From positions 280,472 through 344,471 of the forward strand of contig NZ_KE159737.1 in NCBI RefSeq assembly GCF_000403455.2: a stretch of 64,000 bases of DNA, written 5' to 3'. Made by a program: the position numbers and the translations under genes. The stretch comes from Dorea sp. 5-2 (GTDB lineage: Bacteria > Bacillota > Clostridia > Lachnospirales > Lachnospiraceae). Below the pieces are notes generated by a model. That model had not been told where the DNA came from and searched no databases. It saw nothing but the letters and a program-made list of their open reading frames with translations. Shown here in pieces: positions 14,664 to 23,700 of the stretch. Every line of letters starts with the position of its first letter. Positions within the stretch are counted from its first letter, which is position 1.

Positions 14664-17272
14664 AACGGGTAGGTATATTGACGTTATACTATAAAACATA
14701 TAATTTTGGCGCGCAGCTGCAGGCATATGCATTGCAAAAGGCGATTCAGATGAAGGGATATGAATGTGAACAGATTCGTTTTATATGGAGTATAGAGCAG
14801 ACAAGATTTAATTACGATACTGCCAGTGTGGATCAGGAAGCATTTGAAATATTTGCACAGCAGATTCCGCATAGCAGAAAGATTTATACACCTGAGAATT
14901 TAGATGAAGCGAATGAGGAATATGATATATTTGTCTGCGGCAGTGACCAGATATGGGGTATAAGGGAAAGTATGCCGGTTTACGTGCTTCCGCAGATGTT
15001 ATTATCCTTTGTTCAGAAAAATAAGAAAAAGATTGTATATGGTGCCAGTTTTGGTTCTGCAGATATTGCAGAGAATAGAAAGGAAATTTTAAAATGTTTC
15101 TTTAATCAATTGGATTTTATATCTATGAGGGAGCAATCGGCTGTTCCGGTTGTAGAAAGTATGACCGAAAAACAAGTTGCCTCAGTTGTGGATCCGGTAA
15201 TGCTTTTATCGGAAAAAGAATGGAGCGATGTTGCAAAGAATGGAAAGATGGTTTGTCCGAAAGAGCCTTATGTGTTGCTATATAACGTGTCGTGTAACGG
15301 TGAATTGTATCGTACGGCGGCTGAATTTACAAAAAGGGAAAGAATCAAACTAATAAATCTTGCTTACACAGAAGGAATAGCAATCGGTCCTTGTGAGTTT
15401 ATAAGCTTAATAGAGCATGCAGAGTATGTGATTACAGATTCTTTTCATGGCTCTGTCCTTTCGGTGATTTTTCATAAACGATTTGTTACATTTGGAGTAG
15501 ATTACATTAATACATCATTTTCCAAAAATGCCAGAGCGAAAGATATGTTGAAGATATGCGGATTGGAAGAAAAGTTTTCTTACGGGAAAGGGGAAAAGTG
15601 GCTGGAAATAATGAAAATGGCAGTGGATTATGAAGCAGTAGACAGAAAAGTGTCGGCAGCTGCGGAATCTTCCATAGAATATTTAGAAAAAGCTCTTTTT
15701 ACATCAAATGTAGAAGAAAATAAGTATAAAGCTTCACAGTTGTTACAAGAAAAAGTTGTGAATACAGGGAACTGTACCGGATGTACAGCTTGTACAAGAT
15801 GCGGGATTTCCTGTATTCGGATGGGACAAGATGAGTTGGGATTTTATCAGCCAGTATTTTATCATGAAAAATGTATAAATTGTGGTCAATGTCTGAAGTT
15901 ATGCCCTGTTTATTCGATTAAAGAAGATGTTGGAGAAAAGCAAAGTTCGGTTACTGCGTTTGCGTTACAGGCAAAAGATGAGACATTATTGGAAAGAAGT
16001 TCCAGTGGAGGGGCGTTTGCCGTCATTGCAGATTATTTTCTTGATAATGGTGGAATTGTGTGCGGAGCAATTTATGACAGTGAGTCCGGCTTTGAAGTGA
16101 TACATAAATGTGGGAATAAAAAGAGGGATTTGAATATATTTCAAAAAAGTAAATATGTACAGAGTAAATTAGATTATATTTTCTCGGAGATAGAACAGTA
16201 TTTGAAGGATGGGAAGAAGGTATTATTTACAGGTACTCCCTGTCAGGCTGCAGGATTAAAATCTTATCTTCAAAAAGATTATGAAAGATTATATACGTTG
16301 GATTTGATATGCGGGGGCGTTACGGCTCCACTTCTTTGGAGAAAGTATGTGGATTTTTACAGAGAGAATTTTGGGACAAATGTATTTGATATGCGATTCA
16401 AAGGTCTCGGGTTCTTTCGTGATAATGGTAAACTGGCATTTTCTATATCACATAAAAGACAAGGAAGAGAGTGTTTTTATGAGAAGGAAGAAGATTTGTT
16501 TTTAAGTACACGGATGGCTTTTTATAATAAAAGCTGTTATCAATGTAACTTTAAAGGGAATTGTCATGAAGCAGACCTTACAATTGGAGATTTTGTGGGA
16601 TTTAATATGATCGCGCCGGAAAAAGATGACAATAAAGGAATGAGTCTGGTACTGATTCGTAATGTAAAAGGGGAAAGATTACTTGAAGAGTGTAAGAGTA
16701 ATATTATTTCTTATAGATGTTCATACAGTGATGCGTTGGCATATAATACAATGATCGAAAATAATATGGGGAAGCCTGTGGGGATTGATTATTTAAGGGG
16801 AATTGCACCTGTTTCATCAATTGAAAAGTTGTATTATGAGACGAAACAGATACGATTATTCCAAGAAAAGGAAACAATTTTTAAAAATTTTCTTATTGAG
16901 ATAAAACGGAATGAACTTTTGACAAAAATTAAAAAATATACGGATTTGCATTGCAAAGTAGAATATGATCCGATTATAGAAGGGGAGATTGTAATTTATG
17001 GTGCAGGAAAAGTTGGAAGGGCATTAATTGATTGTATTGATAAGGGGTTGCAATGCTTCTTGGATCAATCAGACAAAATAAAAAGTGTTTCCGGGTATCC
17101 GGTCTTTCGACCTGACAGTCCGGAGTTTAAAAAAATGAATGATGAGATTAGGTTTACAGTTTTAGTGACGCCAATATGGGATTATTGGGAGATACGGGAA
17201 GAACTTGTTAATGTTTATCCTCAGCTTAATGTTGTGTCGGTGGAAAAATTGGTGGAAAAAATATGGGAGTAA
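14660..17272 (+). CDS. Polysaccharide pyruvyl transferase / F420-hydrogenase beta-like / Rossmann three-part fusion
   Basis: 870 residues. Residues 1 to about 340 are polysaccharide pyruvyl transferase-like (GILTLYYKTYNFGAQLQAYA, VCGSDQIWG, ITDSFHGSVLSVIF). Residues about 370-430 hold eight Cys in two ferredoxin-like clusters (CTGCTACTRCGISC and CINCGQCLKLC). The following region is F420 hydrogenase/dehydrogenase beta-like with SSGGAFAVIADYF and FTGTPCQAAGLKSYL. The end carries EIVIYGAGKVGRALIDCI, the Rossmann module shared by many neighbours. Such fusions suggest pyruvylation paired with a flavin/Fe-S redox step on a sugar. Overlaps both neighbours by a few bases. Reaction unproven. Confidence 0.85.
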   Translation: MKRVGILTLYYKTYNFGAQLQAYALQKAIQMKGYECEQIRFIWSIEQTRFNYDTASVDQEAFEIFAQQIPHSRKIYTPENLDEANEEYDIFVCGSDQIWGIRESMPVYVLPQMLLSFVQKNKKKIVYGASFGSADIAENRKEILKCFFNQLDFISMREQSAVPVVESMTEKQVASVVDPVMLLSEKEWSDVAKNGKMVCPKEPYVLLYNVSCNGELYRTAAEFTKRERIKLINLAYTEGIAIGPCEFISLIEHAEYVITDSFHGSVLSVIFHKRFVTFGVDYINTSFSKNARAKDMLKICGLEEKFSYGKGEKWLEIMKMAVDYEAVDRKVSAAAESSIEYLEKALFTSNVEENKYKASQLLQEKVVNTGNCTGCTACTRCGISCIRMGQDELGFYQPVFYHEKCINCGQCLKLCPVYSIKEDVGEKQSSVTAFALQAKDETLLERSSSGGAFAVIADYFLDNGGIVCGAIYDSESGFEVIHKCGNKKRDLNIFQKSKYVQSKLDYIFSEIEQYLKDGKKVLFTGTPCQAAGLKSYLQKDYERLYTLDLICGGVTAPLLWRKYVDFYRENFGTNVFDMRFKGLGFFRDNGKLAFSISHKRQGRECFYEKEEDLFLSTRMAFYNKSCYQCNFKGNCHEADLTIGDFVGFNMIAPEKDDNKGMSLVLIRNVKGERLLEECKSNIISYRCSYSDALAYNTMIENNMGKPVGIDYLRGIAPVSSIEKLYYETKQIRLFQEKETIFKNFLIEIKRNELLTKIKKYTDLHCKVEYDPIIEGEIVIYGAGKVGRALIDCIDKGLQCFLDQSDKIKSVSGYPVFRPDSPEFKKMNDEIRFTVLVTPIWDYWEIREELVNVYPQLNVVSVEKLVEKIWE

Positions 17273-18129
17273 AGGCAAAAGTAAGTATTATTTCACCGTG
17301 TTATAACGGAGAACAGTACATAGCGCGTATGTTAGAATCAATCATGAATCAGACTTACGAGGAAGTGGAACTAATATGTGTTGATGATGGGTCGGAAGAT
17401 CGGACGGCAGATATTATTTTTGATTATGTTCCGCGTTTTAAGCTATCAGGGAAACAGCTAATTTATATCCGCCAGGAGAATCAAGGGCAGGCGGCGGCAG
17501 TAAACAATGGATTGAAACATATCAAGGGAGAATATCTGTCATGGATTGACTGTGATGATTTTCTAACGTTAGATTCTGTAGAGAAGAAGGTAAAGGCATT
17601 GCAGGCTAATCCGCAATGTAAGATTGTCACCAGTAATTTATATGTGGTTAAGGAGAATGATATAGACAATATCATAGAAGTGAAAGGCACATCGTATGGG
17701 GCATTGAATTATCAGCCGAAACAGTTTTTTCTCACATTAACAGGTATGTCTCTTATGGAGTGTCATTGTCATCTGCTTCTGGTAGATGCTTTCAGGGCAA
17801 TTAATCCGACCTTGGAGATATCGAGATGCCGGGCGGGACAGAATTATCAGATTCTGCTTCCTATGTATTATTACTATAATAGATGTTATGTAGATGAGCC
17901 GTTAGCTTTTTATGTTATTCGGGAGGATTCGCACTATCATTCTAAGCGGACATTGCCGGAAGAGTTGGAGCGATTAGAGGAATTGCTTCGTATGTTAGAA
18001 GAGACTTTTCAGTCTATGAATATGCCAGATATATTAAAGCAGGAATATAAAAAGCAGTCTGCATTTATGATTATGAAAAGGAGGGCATTGGAACGCTATG
18101 GCAGAAGTGAGACGTTGGTCAGGGAATGA
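17263..18129 (+). CDS. Family 2 glycosyltransferase
   Basis: 288 residues of GT-A fold. The opening VSIISPCYNGEQYIARMLESI and DDGSEDRTADI give the nucleotide-sugar site, and WIDCDDF is the metal-binding motif. No membrane helices, so it is a cytoplasmic transferase adding one sugar to a lipid-linked or protein acceptor. It overlaps the previous gene by 10 bases and the next by 32, within a tightly coupled operon. No accessory Rossmann module here. Donor not deducible. Confidence 0.9.
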   Translation: MGVKAKVSIISPCYNGEQYIARMLESIMNQTYEEVELICVDDGSEDRTADIIFDYVPRFKLSGKQLIYIRQENQGQAAAVNNGLKHIKGEYLSWIDCDDFLTLDSVEKKVKALQANPQCKIVTSNLYVVKENDIDNIIEVKGTSYGALNYQPKQFFLTLTGMSLMECHCHLLLVDAFRAINPTLEISRCRAGQNYQILLPMYYYYNRCYVDEPLAFYVIREDSHYHSKRTLPEELERLEELLRMLEETFQSMNMPDILKQEYKKQSAFMIMKRRALERYGRSETLVRE

Positions 18130-19246
18130 CACAACGAAATATTCAATTTACAATAAAGAGTTAGATCAATTAGAAGCTTTTGTTAGAACTCATAAAAAGA
18201 TATATATTTTTGGAGAGGGAAAAATAGGGACAGCGGTGGCACATTATTTTCGACAGTCAGGATTCCGTTTTGACGGGTGTGTGACATCTGACGATATGGA
18301 ATGGATGAAGAGTGACTATAGTCAGAATCCGTATGGTATTGTGATGGGAGTAGGAGATGGCCTGTTTTTTGAAATTCTTCCAGTTTTATATCGTTTTATG
18401 CATGATAAAGATATTTTTATTCCTTCGTCCGATGTGCGGGAGAATATGGGTAATGCATTTTCAATAGATTATGCCAGAGAGAATTTTTGGATTAATATTT
18501 TTACAGAAAGTCAATGTAATTTAAACTGTAAAAGTTGCAGTACATTTGCACCTGTATGTAAATCTGGAAGATACGAAGTAGATCAATTAAAGAAAGACCT
18601 GCTTCGGATAAAAGCATTGAATATTCCCAAGATAAACTTCATTAACTTTACAGGAGGCGAAACTTTTCTGCATCCTCAGTTGTTAGAACTTTTTTCCTGT
18701 GCCAGAAAGTTATTCCCAGAAATACCTATGAACTGTTATACAAATGGTTTGAAAATATTAAGTGTAGAAGATAGTTATCTGTCAGCAATTCATGAATGGG
18801 GGATAACACTGATTATTACAGAATATCCATTACCAGGATTGCATTTAGAGGAAGCTTATCAAAGATTGGATAGATTAGGTGTTTCTTATAATGTAATATA
18901 TAGCGAAGGTCAAAAATATTTTTCAAAACGCCCTCTTGATTTTACAAAATCCACACCGAAATATAAATATTATATGTGTCCACGATATAAGATGTGTGAT
19001 AGTTTGTTTTTATACAAGGGGAAATTTTATAAATGCATTTATGCATTTATGTCAAATGCGTTTAATCAGGCTTTTGGGACTTCGCTTATTACACAAAGAG
19101 AAGACTATCTAGACATTTATAAGATTAAACCGGACGATATTTATCAGTATATGATTTCCCGTATTCCTTACTGTGGCTATTGTTCACCTATTGAGGAGTT
19201 GGTTCCGTGGGGGATTTCGGAGAAAAGAATTGAGGAATGGAGTTAG
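18098..19246 (+). CDS. Radical SAM protein with N-terminal Rossmann-like domain
   Basis: 382 residues. Residues about 25-115 are the shared Rossmann-like module (KIYIFGEGKIGTAVAHYF). The radical SAM cluster motif CNLNCKSC follows at about residue 140, then FTGGETFLHPQ. A Cys-rich tail (YMCPRYKMC, CIYAF, YCGYC) may bind an auxiliary cluster in SPASM fashion. Related enzymes occur in glycan loci and may rearrange or dehydrogenate sugars. It overlaps the GT2 gene by 32 bases. A paralogue of the same design is at 54484 in the second cassette. Substrate unknown. Confidence 0.85.
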   Translation: MAEVRRWSGNDTTKYSIYNKELDQLEAFVRTHKKIYIFGEGKIGTAVAHYFRQSGFRFDGCVTSDDMEWMKSDYSQNPYGIVMGVGDGLFFEILPVLYRFMHDKDIFIPSSDVRENMGNAFSIDYARENFWINIFTESQCNLNCKSCSTFAPVCKSGRYEVDQLKKDLLRIKALNIPKINFINFTGGETFLHPQLLELFSCARKLFPEIPMNCYTNGLKILSVEDSYLSAIHEWGITLIITEYPLPGLHLEEAYQRLDRLGVSYNVIYSEGQKYFSKRPLDFTKSTPKYKYYMCPRYKMCDSLFLYKGKFYKCIYAFMSNAFNQAFGTSLITQREDYLDIYKIKPDDIYQYMISRIPYCGYCSPIEELVPWGISEKRIEEWS

Positions 19247-19289
19247 AAATGAAAATTGGACATGTTATTAGTATTTTGTGGGGTGGACT

Positions 19290-21377
19290 ATGGAAAGTGT
19301 AATGTCAGAGAGAGAATATGTCATTCAATGCTATGAAGCTTTTTTTTCTTGTTATCAAGATAAAAATATGGCCATTTATGGGATCGGTAAAAATACACAA
19401 ATTATTTTAGAACATTTTTCCAATAAGAATATTGTAGGACTGATGGATGAATGCCGGAATGGAGAAAGGATTTATGGAAAAGAGATTATTAGCATAGAAG
19501 AGGCGGTAAATAGAGGAGTAGAATTGGTTCTGATTGTTGCCAGAGCAAGTAATGTTAGGATAATCTATCGGAGGATTTCAGAAGCATGTTTGCATTATGG
19601 AATACGAGTATACGATATTAATGGAGAAGAAGTGAGTGAGGAAACCATCGTAAAACGTGATTATGAAGACTACGAAAAAATTACTTTTGAGAATCTGAAA
19701 CAGAAAATTGATAAAGCGGAGGTAGTATCGTTTGATATTTTCGATACTTTAATTATGCGGGATGTTCTTTATCCAAGGGATATTTTCCTATTGGTTGAGA
19801 AGCAGATGGGGCATAATTTTAGAAATAAAAGGGTTCGGGCAGAAATGGATTTGTATGTAGCGGGGAAAAATCCTCGTTTGGAAGAAATCTATGAGGCTAT
19901 AGACGAAAAATTTTCTTTTGGGTATGAATTAGAGGTTGAGAGAAACCATCTGTATCGTAGGGAGTCGGGGGGGATGGCATTAGATTATGCCTTGGGTCAG
20001 GGAAAGGAAGTATATTTTGTCTCAGATATGTATTTAGAATCTTTTGTACTGGAAGATATTTTGCAGGAGATGGGGATACCTGTTCAGAGGAATCGGATAT
20101 TAGTGTCGTGTGAATTTGGAAAATCAAAGAATGACGGACTTTTTTCAGAACTAAGGAATCGAGAAAAAAGCAGAAGAATCTTGCATATAGGAGATAATTT
20201 CGAGGCGGATATTGAGGCTGCCAGGAGATATGGGATAGAAGATACATTTTATATACCGAGCCCTTTGAAAATGCTAGAAGACTCTTGTGCAGATTCATTG
20301 TTGGCATATGCGGACACATTGGAGAACAGGCTTGTCATTGGGAAATTTATGGCGCAAGTATTTTCAGATGGATTTCTATTTAGTAGTTCGCAGGGGAAAA
20401 TTGTAATAACTGCTAACAGGCAAATCGGAAGTGTTTTTGTTGCTCCTTTTGTATATCGCTTTTATGGATGGATGTTACAGGAAGCAAAAAAAAGAAAATT
20501 GACACATATTTTATTGGCAGCACGAGATGGAAGGATTTTTGAACAGATTTATCGATTTTTTGAAGAAAAAAATGTGAGACAGACGCGGATGGATTACTTT
20601 TACATTTCCAGAGCAGTTGCCGTGCTAGCTGGTATTCGTGACGATGATGATATATTACATAGCTACAGATTGGCTTTTAACGGAAGTGTTGAGGAGATGT
20701 TAAAAGTGCGATTTCGGATTCATGAGGATGAACTATGTATAAGAGGCGAAGAAAATGAGTGGGAGTATGTTTTGAGACATAGAAATTTGATTTTGAAATC
20801 AGCGGAAGAGATGCGGAAACATTTTGAAAAATATATTTCCTGCGTGTGTGGAGTGGACGCAGAGAAAATAGGTTTTTTTGATTTCATTTCTTCGGGTACT
20901 TGCCAAAAGGCTCTAATGAATATTGTGGATTTTCATTTGATAGGTTTATATGTTGGAAATGTAAATAACGAAATAGAATATAAATCGGATATGGATGTTG
21001 TCTCTATGTTTGGTAGTTACAATGTTTTTCAAAAAGGAGATTTTGTGTTAGCAAATTATTTTTTGCTTGAAAATATTATTACTTCAGAAGAAGCTACTTT
21101 AGTGGATTTTGATGAAAGTGGATATCCGATATTAGGCAAGGAAACCAGAACAAGTAATCAATTAAGAGACTTAGAAGAAATTCAGAATGCAATACTTGGA
21201 TATGTGAAGGAAAGTAGTTTGCAACCAGAGGAAATGTTGAAAGTAGATTTGAGGTTGGTTGATCAGATATTTGGATTATTAAATAGGCAAAGTTGTGTGG
21301 TTCAGACAGATTATTTCAGTGAACATCAATTGGAAGATGCGTTTTGCAATCGAAAATTTGAACTGGTATTGTCTTAA
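19290..21377 (+). CDS. HAD-superfamily hydrolase of glycan loci (COG5610-like)
   Basis: 695 residues from ATG 19290 after GGGGTGG; GTG 19278 and ATG 19302 are alternatives. Residues about 20-110 are the shared Rossmann-like module (NMAIYGIGKNTQIILEHF). A HAD domain follows: motif I VSFDIFDTLIMRD, later FVSDMYLES, and ILHIGDNFEADIEAARRYGI as motif IV. The last 330 residues resemble the C-terminal region of COG5610-type predicted hydrolases found with glycosyltransferases. It probably acts on a phosphorylated glycan precursor. A 31-base gap separates it from the next gene. Confidence 0.8.
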   Translation: MESVMSEREYVIQCYEAFFSCYQDKNMAIYGIGKNTQIILEHFSNKNIVGLMDECRNGERIYGKEIISIEEAVNRGVELVLIVARASNVRIIYRRISEACLHYGIRVYDINGEEVSEETIVKRDYEDYEKITFENLKQKIDKAEVVSFDIFDTLIMRDVLYPRDIFLLVEKQMGHNFRNKRVRAEMDLYVAGKNPRLEEIYEAIDEKFSFGYELEVERNHLYRRESGGMALDYALGQGKEVYFVSDMYLESFVLEDILQEMGIPVQRNRILVSCEFGKSKNDGLFSELRNREKSRRILHIGDNFEADIEAARRYGIEDTFYIPSPLKMLEDSCADSLLAYADTLENRLVIGKFMAQVFSDGFLFSSSQGKIVITANRQIGSVFVAPFVYRFYGWMLQEAKKRKLTHILLAARDGRIFEQIYRFFEEKNVRQTRMDYFYISRAVAVLAGIRDDDDILHSYRLAFNGSVEEMLKVRFRIHEDELCIRGEENEWEYVLRHRNLILKSAEEMRKHFEKYISCVCGVDAEKIGFFDFISSGTCQKALMNIVDFHLIGLYVGNVNNEIEYKSDMDVVSMFGSYNVFQKGDFVLANYFLLENIITSEEATLVDFDESGYPILGKETRTSNQLRDLEEIQNAILGYVKESSLQPEEMLKVDLRLVDQIFGLLNRQSCVVQTDYFSEHQLEDAFCNRKFELVLS

Positions 21378-21408
21378 TAAAGAAAGTATACAGTTTAAAG
21401 GAGAAAAA

Positions 21409-22437
21409 ATGTCAGTTTATTTCATTACAGGGGCTACAGGTTATATTGCTTCAATGATAATTAAGCATTTGGCGGAGAATATTAATGATTCTCATGTGAT
21501 TGCTTTGTCCCGAGATTCAAAGAGAGCAGAGTATAAATTCGAAACTATAATTAGAGAAGTGGAAAGCGGACAACCGAATGTGGAGAGAATATTTCCTCGA
21601 CTTGGAATATTACAAGTTGATTTGTGTGACAGTCAGTGGAGTGAACAGCTCTGTAAGGAAATTCCAGAGATAGACTACATCATCCATTGCGCGGCTATAA
21701 CCTCTTCTTTAGAAATGATATCGCATCCAGTAGAAGTAGCTGCAAGTATTGTCAATGCAACTCAGAATGTCTTGGAATTTGCGCGGCATTATAAGATCAA
21801 AAGTATGGTATATTTATCTAGTATGGAGGTATACGGAGATATAGAAAGTTTGGGGGATAACCTTGTGAGTGAATCAGAAGCTGCGATCGGTCGGGTAGAA
21901 CTGCTTCATAAGCGTAGTTGTTATCCTCTTGGGAAACGTATGGCAGAAAACTTATGTTACAATTATTTTCAGGAATACGGAATCCCGGTGAAGATTGCTC
22001 GTCTTGCGCAAACTTTTGGTCGAGGAGTTTTAACATCGGATAACCGTATTTTTACACAGATTGCCAGGTCTATAAAATCTGGTACGGATATTGTTCTTCA
22101 TACGGAAGGCTGTTCTATGGGAAATTATTGTGCAATTGATGATGTGATATCAGGAATATTGACAATCATGGAGAGGGGACAGAATGGCGAAGCTTATAAT
22201 GTGGTAAATGAGAAGAATACGATGACGATACGAGAGATGGCAGAGATGGCAGTATCGCAGGTGGCAAAAGGGAATATTAGCGTATGTTATGATATTCCTG
22301 AGGATAATCGCTATGGTTATGCGCCGGATACGGGTTTGAAACTGTCAGGTAGGAAATTGCGCTCTCTTGGATGGGAGCCGAAGAAAGATTTGGTAGAAAT
22401 GTATCGGGAAATAGTAGAAGATATGGATAATTCATAA
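21409..22437 (+). CDS. NAD-dependent sugar epimerase/dehydratase (extended SDR)
   Basis: 342 residues from ATG 21409, chosen over earlier in-frame starts because AAAGGAG sits just before it. The NAD-binding motif is ITGATGYIASMI, a Ser comes from YLSSMEVYG, and the active YxxxK is YPLGKRMAEN. The family acts on nucleotide sugars, commonly UDP- or dTDP-hexoses. It is the last gene of cassette 1 and would supply a modified sugar to the transferases before it. Precise substrate cannot be assigned. Confidence 0.88.
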   Translation: MSVYFITGATGYIASMIIKHLAENINDSHVIALSRDSKRAEYKFETIIREVESGQPNVERIFPRLGILQVDLCDSQWSEQLCKEIPEIDYIIHCAAITSSLEMISHPVEVAASIVNATQNVLEFARHYKIKSMVYLSSMEVYGDIESLGDNLVSESEAAIGRVELLHKRSCYPLGKRMAENLCYNYFQEYGIPVKIARLAQTFGRGVLTSDNRIFTQIARSIKSGTDIVLHTEGCSMGNYCAIDDVISGILTIMERGQNGEAYNVVNEKNTMTIREMAEMAVSQVAKGNISVCYDIPEDNRYGYAPDTGLKLSGRKLRSLGWEPKKDLVEMYREIVEDMDNS

Positions 22438-22815
22438 GCATGCAACTATAAACGAGCGCGCTTAACTTCGGAAAAGGCATCTACTAATTTGGAAGGCTGA
22501 AGAATGGTCTGATGAGTCAGATAACGGTATATCGTTAATGTTCTTTTTAGAAGTTGTGCTTCCCCCGGAGCAGGGAGGTTGGTTTCGGAGGTATCACTCC
22601 GGCAAAAAAATCCCAACTGCTTTTTGCGAGCAATTTGGCGTTCACATGGCGTGGCATGGACTGCCGAACGGAACAATGCAAAAGCCATAATTAAAAGAGA
22701 TCCATACGTATGGTTCAAGGGTAGAGGGAAAGATTTATTCTCCCTCTGCCCTATTCGGTAGTTTTGCTAATGTTGCATTTTTTCAATCTCGGTATTGATC
22801 TCATCCGGTGACATA
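22438..22815. other. Intergenic region between cassette 1 and the AAA-nuclease genes
   Basis: 378 bases without a supported gene. It contains a perfect 12-bp palindrome CCATACGTATGG (22702-22713), a hairpin at 22719-22751, and patches that translate weakly on the minus strand without recognisable family. It may be the scar of an old insertion. Confidence 0.4.
22719..22751. terminator. Hairpin between convergent units
   Basis: GGGTAGAGGGA (22719-22729) pairs with TCCCTCTGCCC (22741-22751) through 11 bp with one wobble, loop 11 bases. It sits between the end of cassette 1 (plus) and the end of the minus-strand pseudogene, where a shared terminator is expected. The T-tract is weak. Confidence 0.5.
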
Positions 22816-23668
22816 TCAGATCCTCAATACTTCAATCTTACAGCTATGTTTTTTTGTATTTTTATCGTAAGCGATACCAACACCCAGAACACGTCCGGTA
22901 TATTTAGATTTTTGACCAAGCGTTCCTTCAAAGTTCAAAGCATATTTTTTCTGTTTTATCTGCTCAACCGCTTTTTCTGCCGTATGACCGACCTTCAATT
23001 CCAGAATGATGCTGTCTGCGCTGTGATCTGTCTCCGGATAGAAGATGAAATCAACATATCCGATTCCTGCTTTGTCCTCCCGCTCAATCCGATAATAATC
23101 TCTTGCCGCAAGGTAGACAAGATTTATGAGCGCTGCCAGGTCAGATTCATTGTTATAAGCCAGCAGAGGGATTTCTGTATTATGTGCAAATTCCAGAATA
23201 TCAAGCATAGTTGTAATATCGCCGTCAAGAGTTGCCTTGAGCATTGCTTCAGATTTCTCGGCGAGTTTATATACATATCCCAAAGAGGATTCTTTCTTTA
23301 ACATTTCTTCAAACCGCTGCATAAGCTCTTGGTTCGGAACACTTACATAGCCTTTTTCATAATTAAGAAAACCATAAACGACCATAGCTGAAAAAATCTC
23401 ATTACGAGTTGCCAGGTTCATAGATGTCGCAGCATATTCCTGAATATTTGCTTGAACCGGAATCCCGGATATCATCAGCGCCAACCAGATTGTTGTTGGT
23501 CAATGCGGCGACAATGGAACGGGGATTATAGACCCGTTCTATAAGTTCCGTCTGCTCAATGACGGGAATCAGTTCGTCGAGCATTGCCGTCTTATCAACA
23601 AAGTATGTGGCAAGAGCTTCGTCTTTATAAAGAAGCGACGCTTTTTTACTGTTTAGATATGAACTCAT
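22816..23668 (-). pseudogene. Decayed AAA-ATPase/PD-(D/E)XK gene
   Basis: An N-terminal piece from ATG 23668 (MSSYLNSKKASLLYKDEALATYFVDKT...) carries the family opening, then jumps to VYNPRSIVAALTNNN, missing most of the ATPase domain. After a frameshift near 23440 the C-terminal nuclease half continues to 22816 and retains IILELKVGHTAEKAVEQIKQ, the E-x-K of PD-(D/E)XK enzymes. So one large internal deletion and one frameshift inactivate it. It is a broken paralogue of the intact gene upstream at 23701-25275. AGGAG before its start is still present. Confidence 0.85.
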
Positions 23669-23700
23669 AATTATTTTTACTCCTGTAGGTTTCAAAACTG

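Noticed and set aside
19250..19303. MKIGHVISILWGGLWKV, resembling the first residues of a family 4 glycosyltransferase
   Set aside because: Only 17 codons, ends at once, and overlaps the start of the HAD-type gene; could be chance or a leader.
22517..22525. TCAGATAAC matches the first nine bases of the candidate guide after TnpB-like copy 2 (27544)
   Set aside because: Nine bases is expected by chance in a region this size, the match does not continue, and the site is not in a recognisable promoter.
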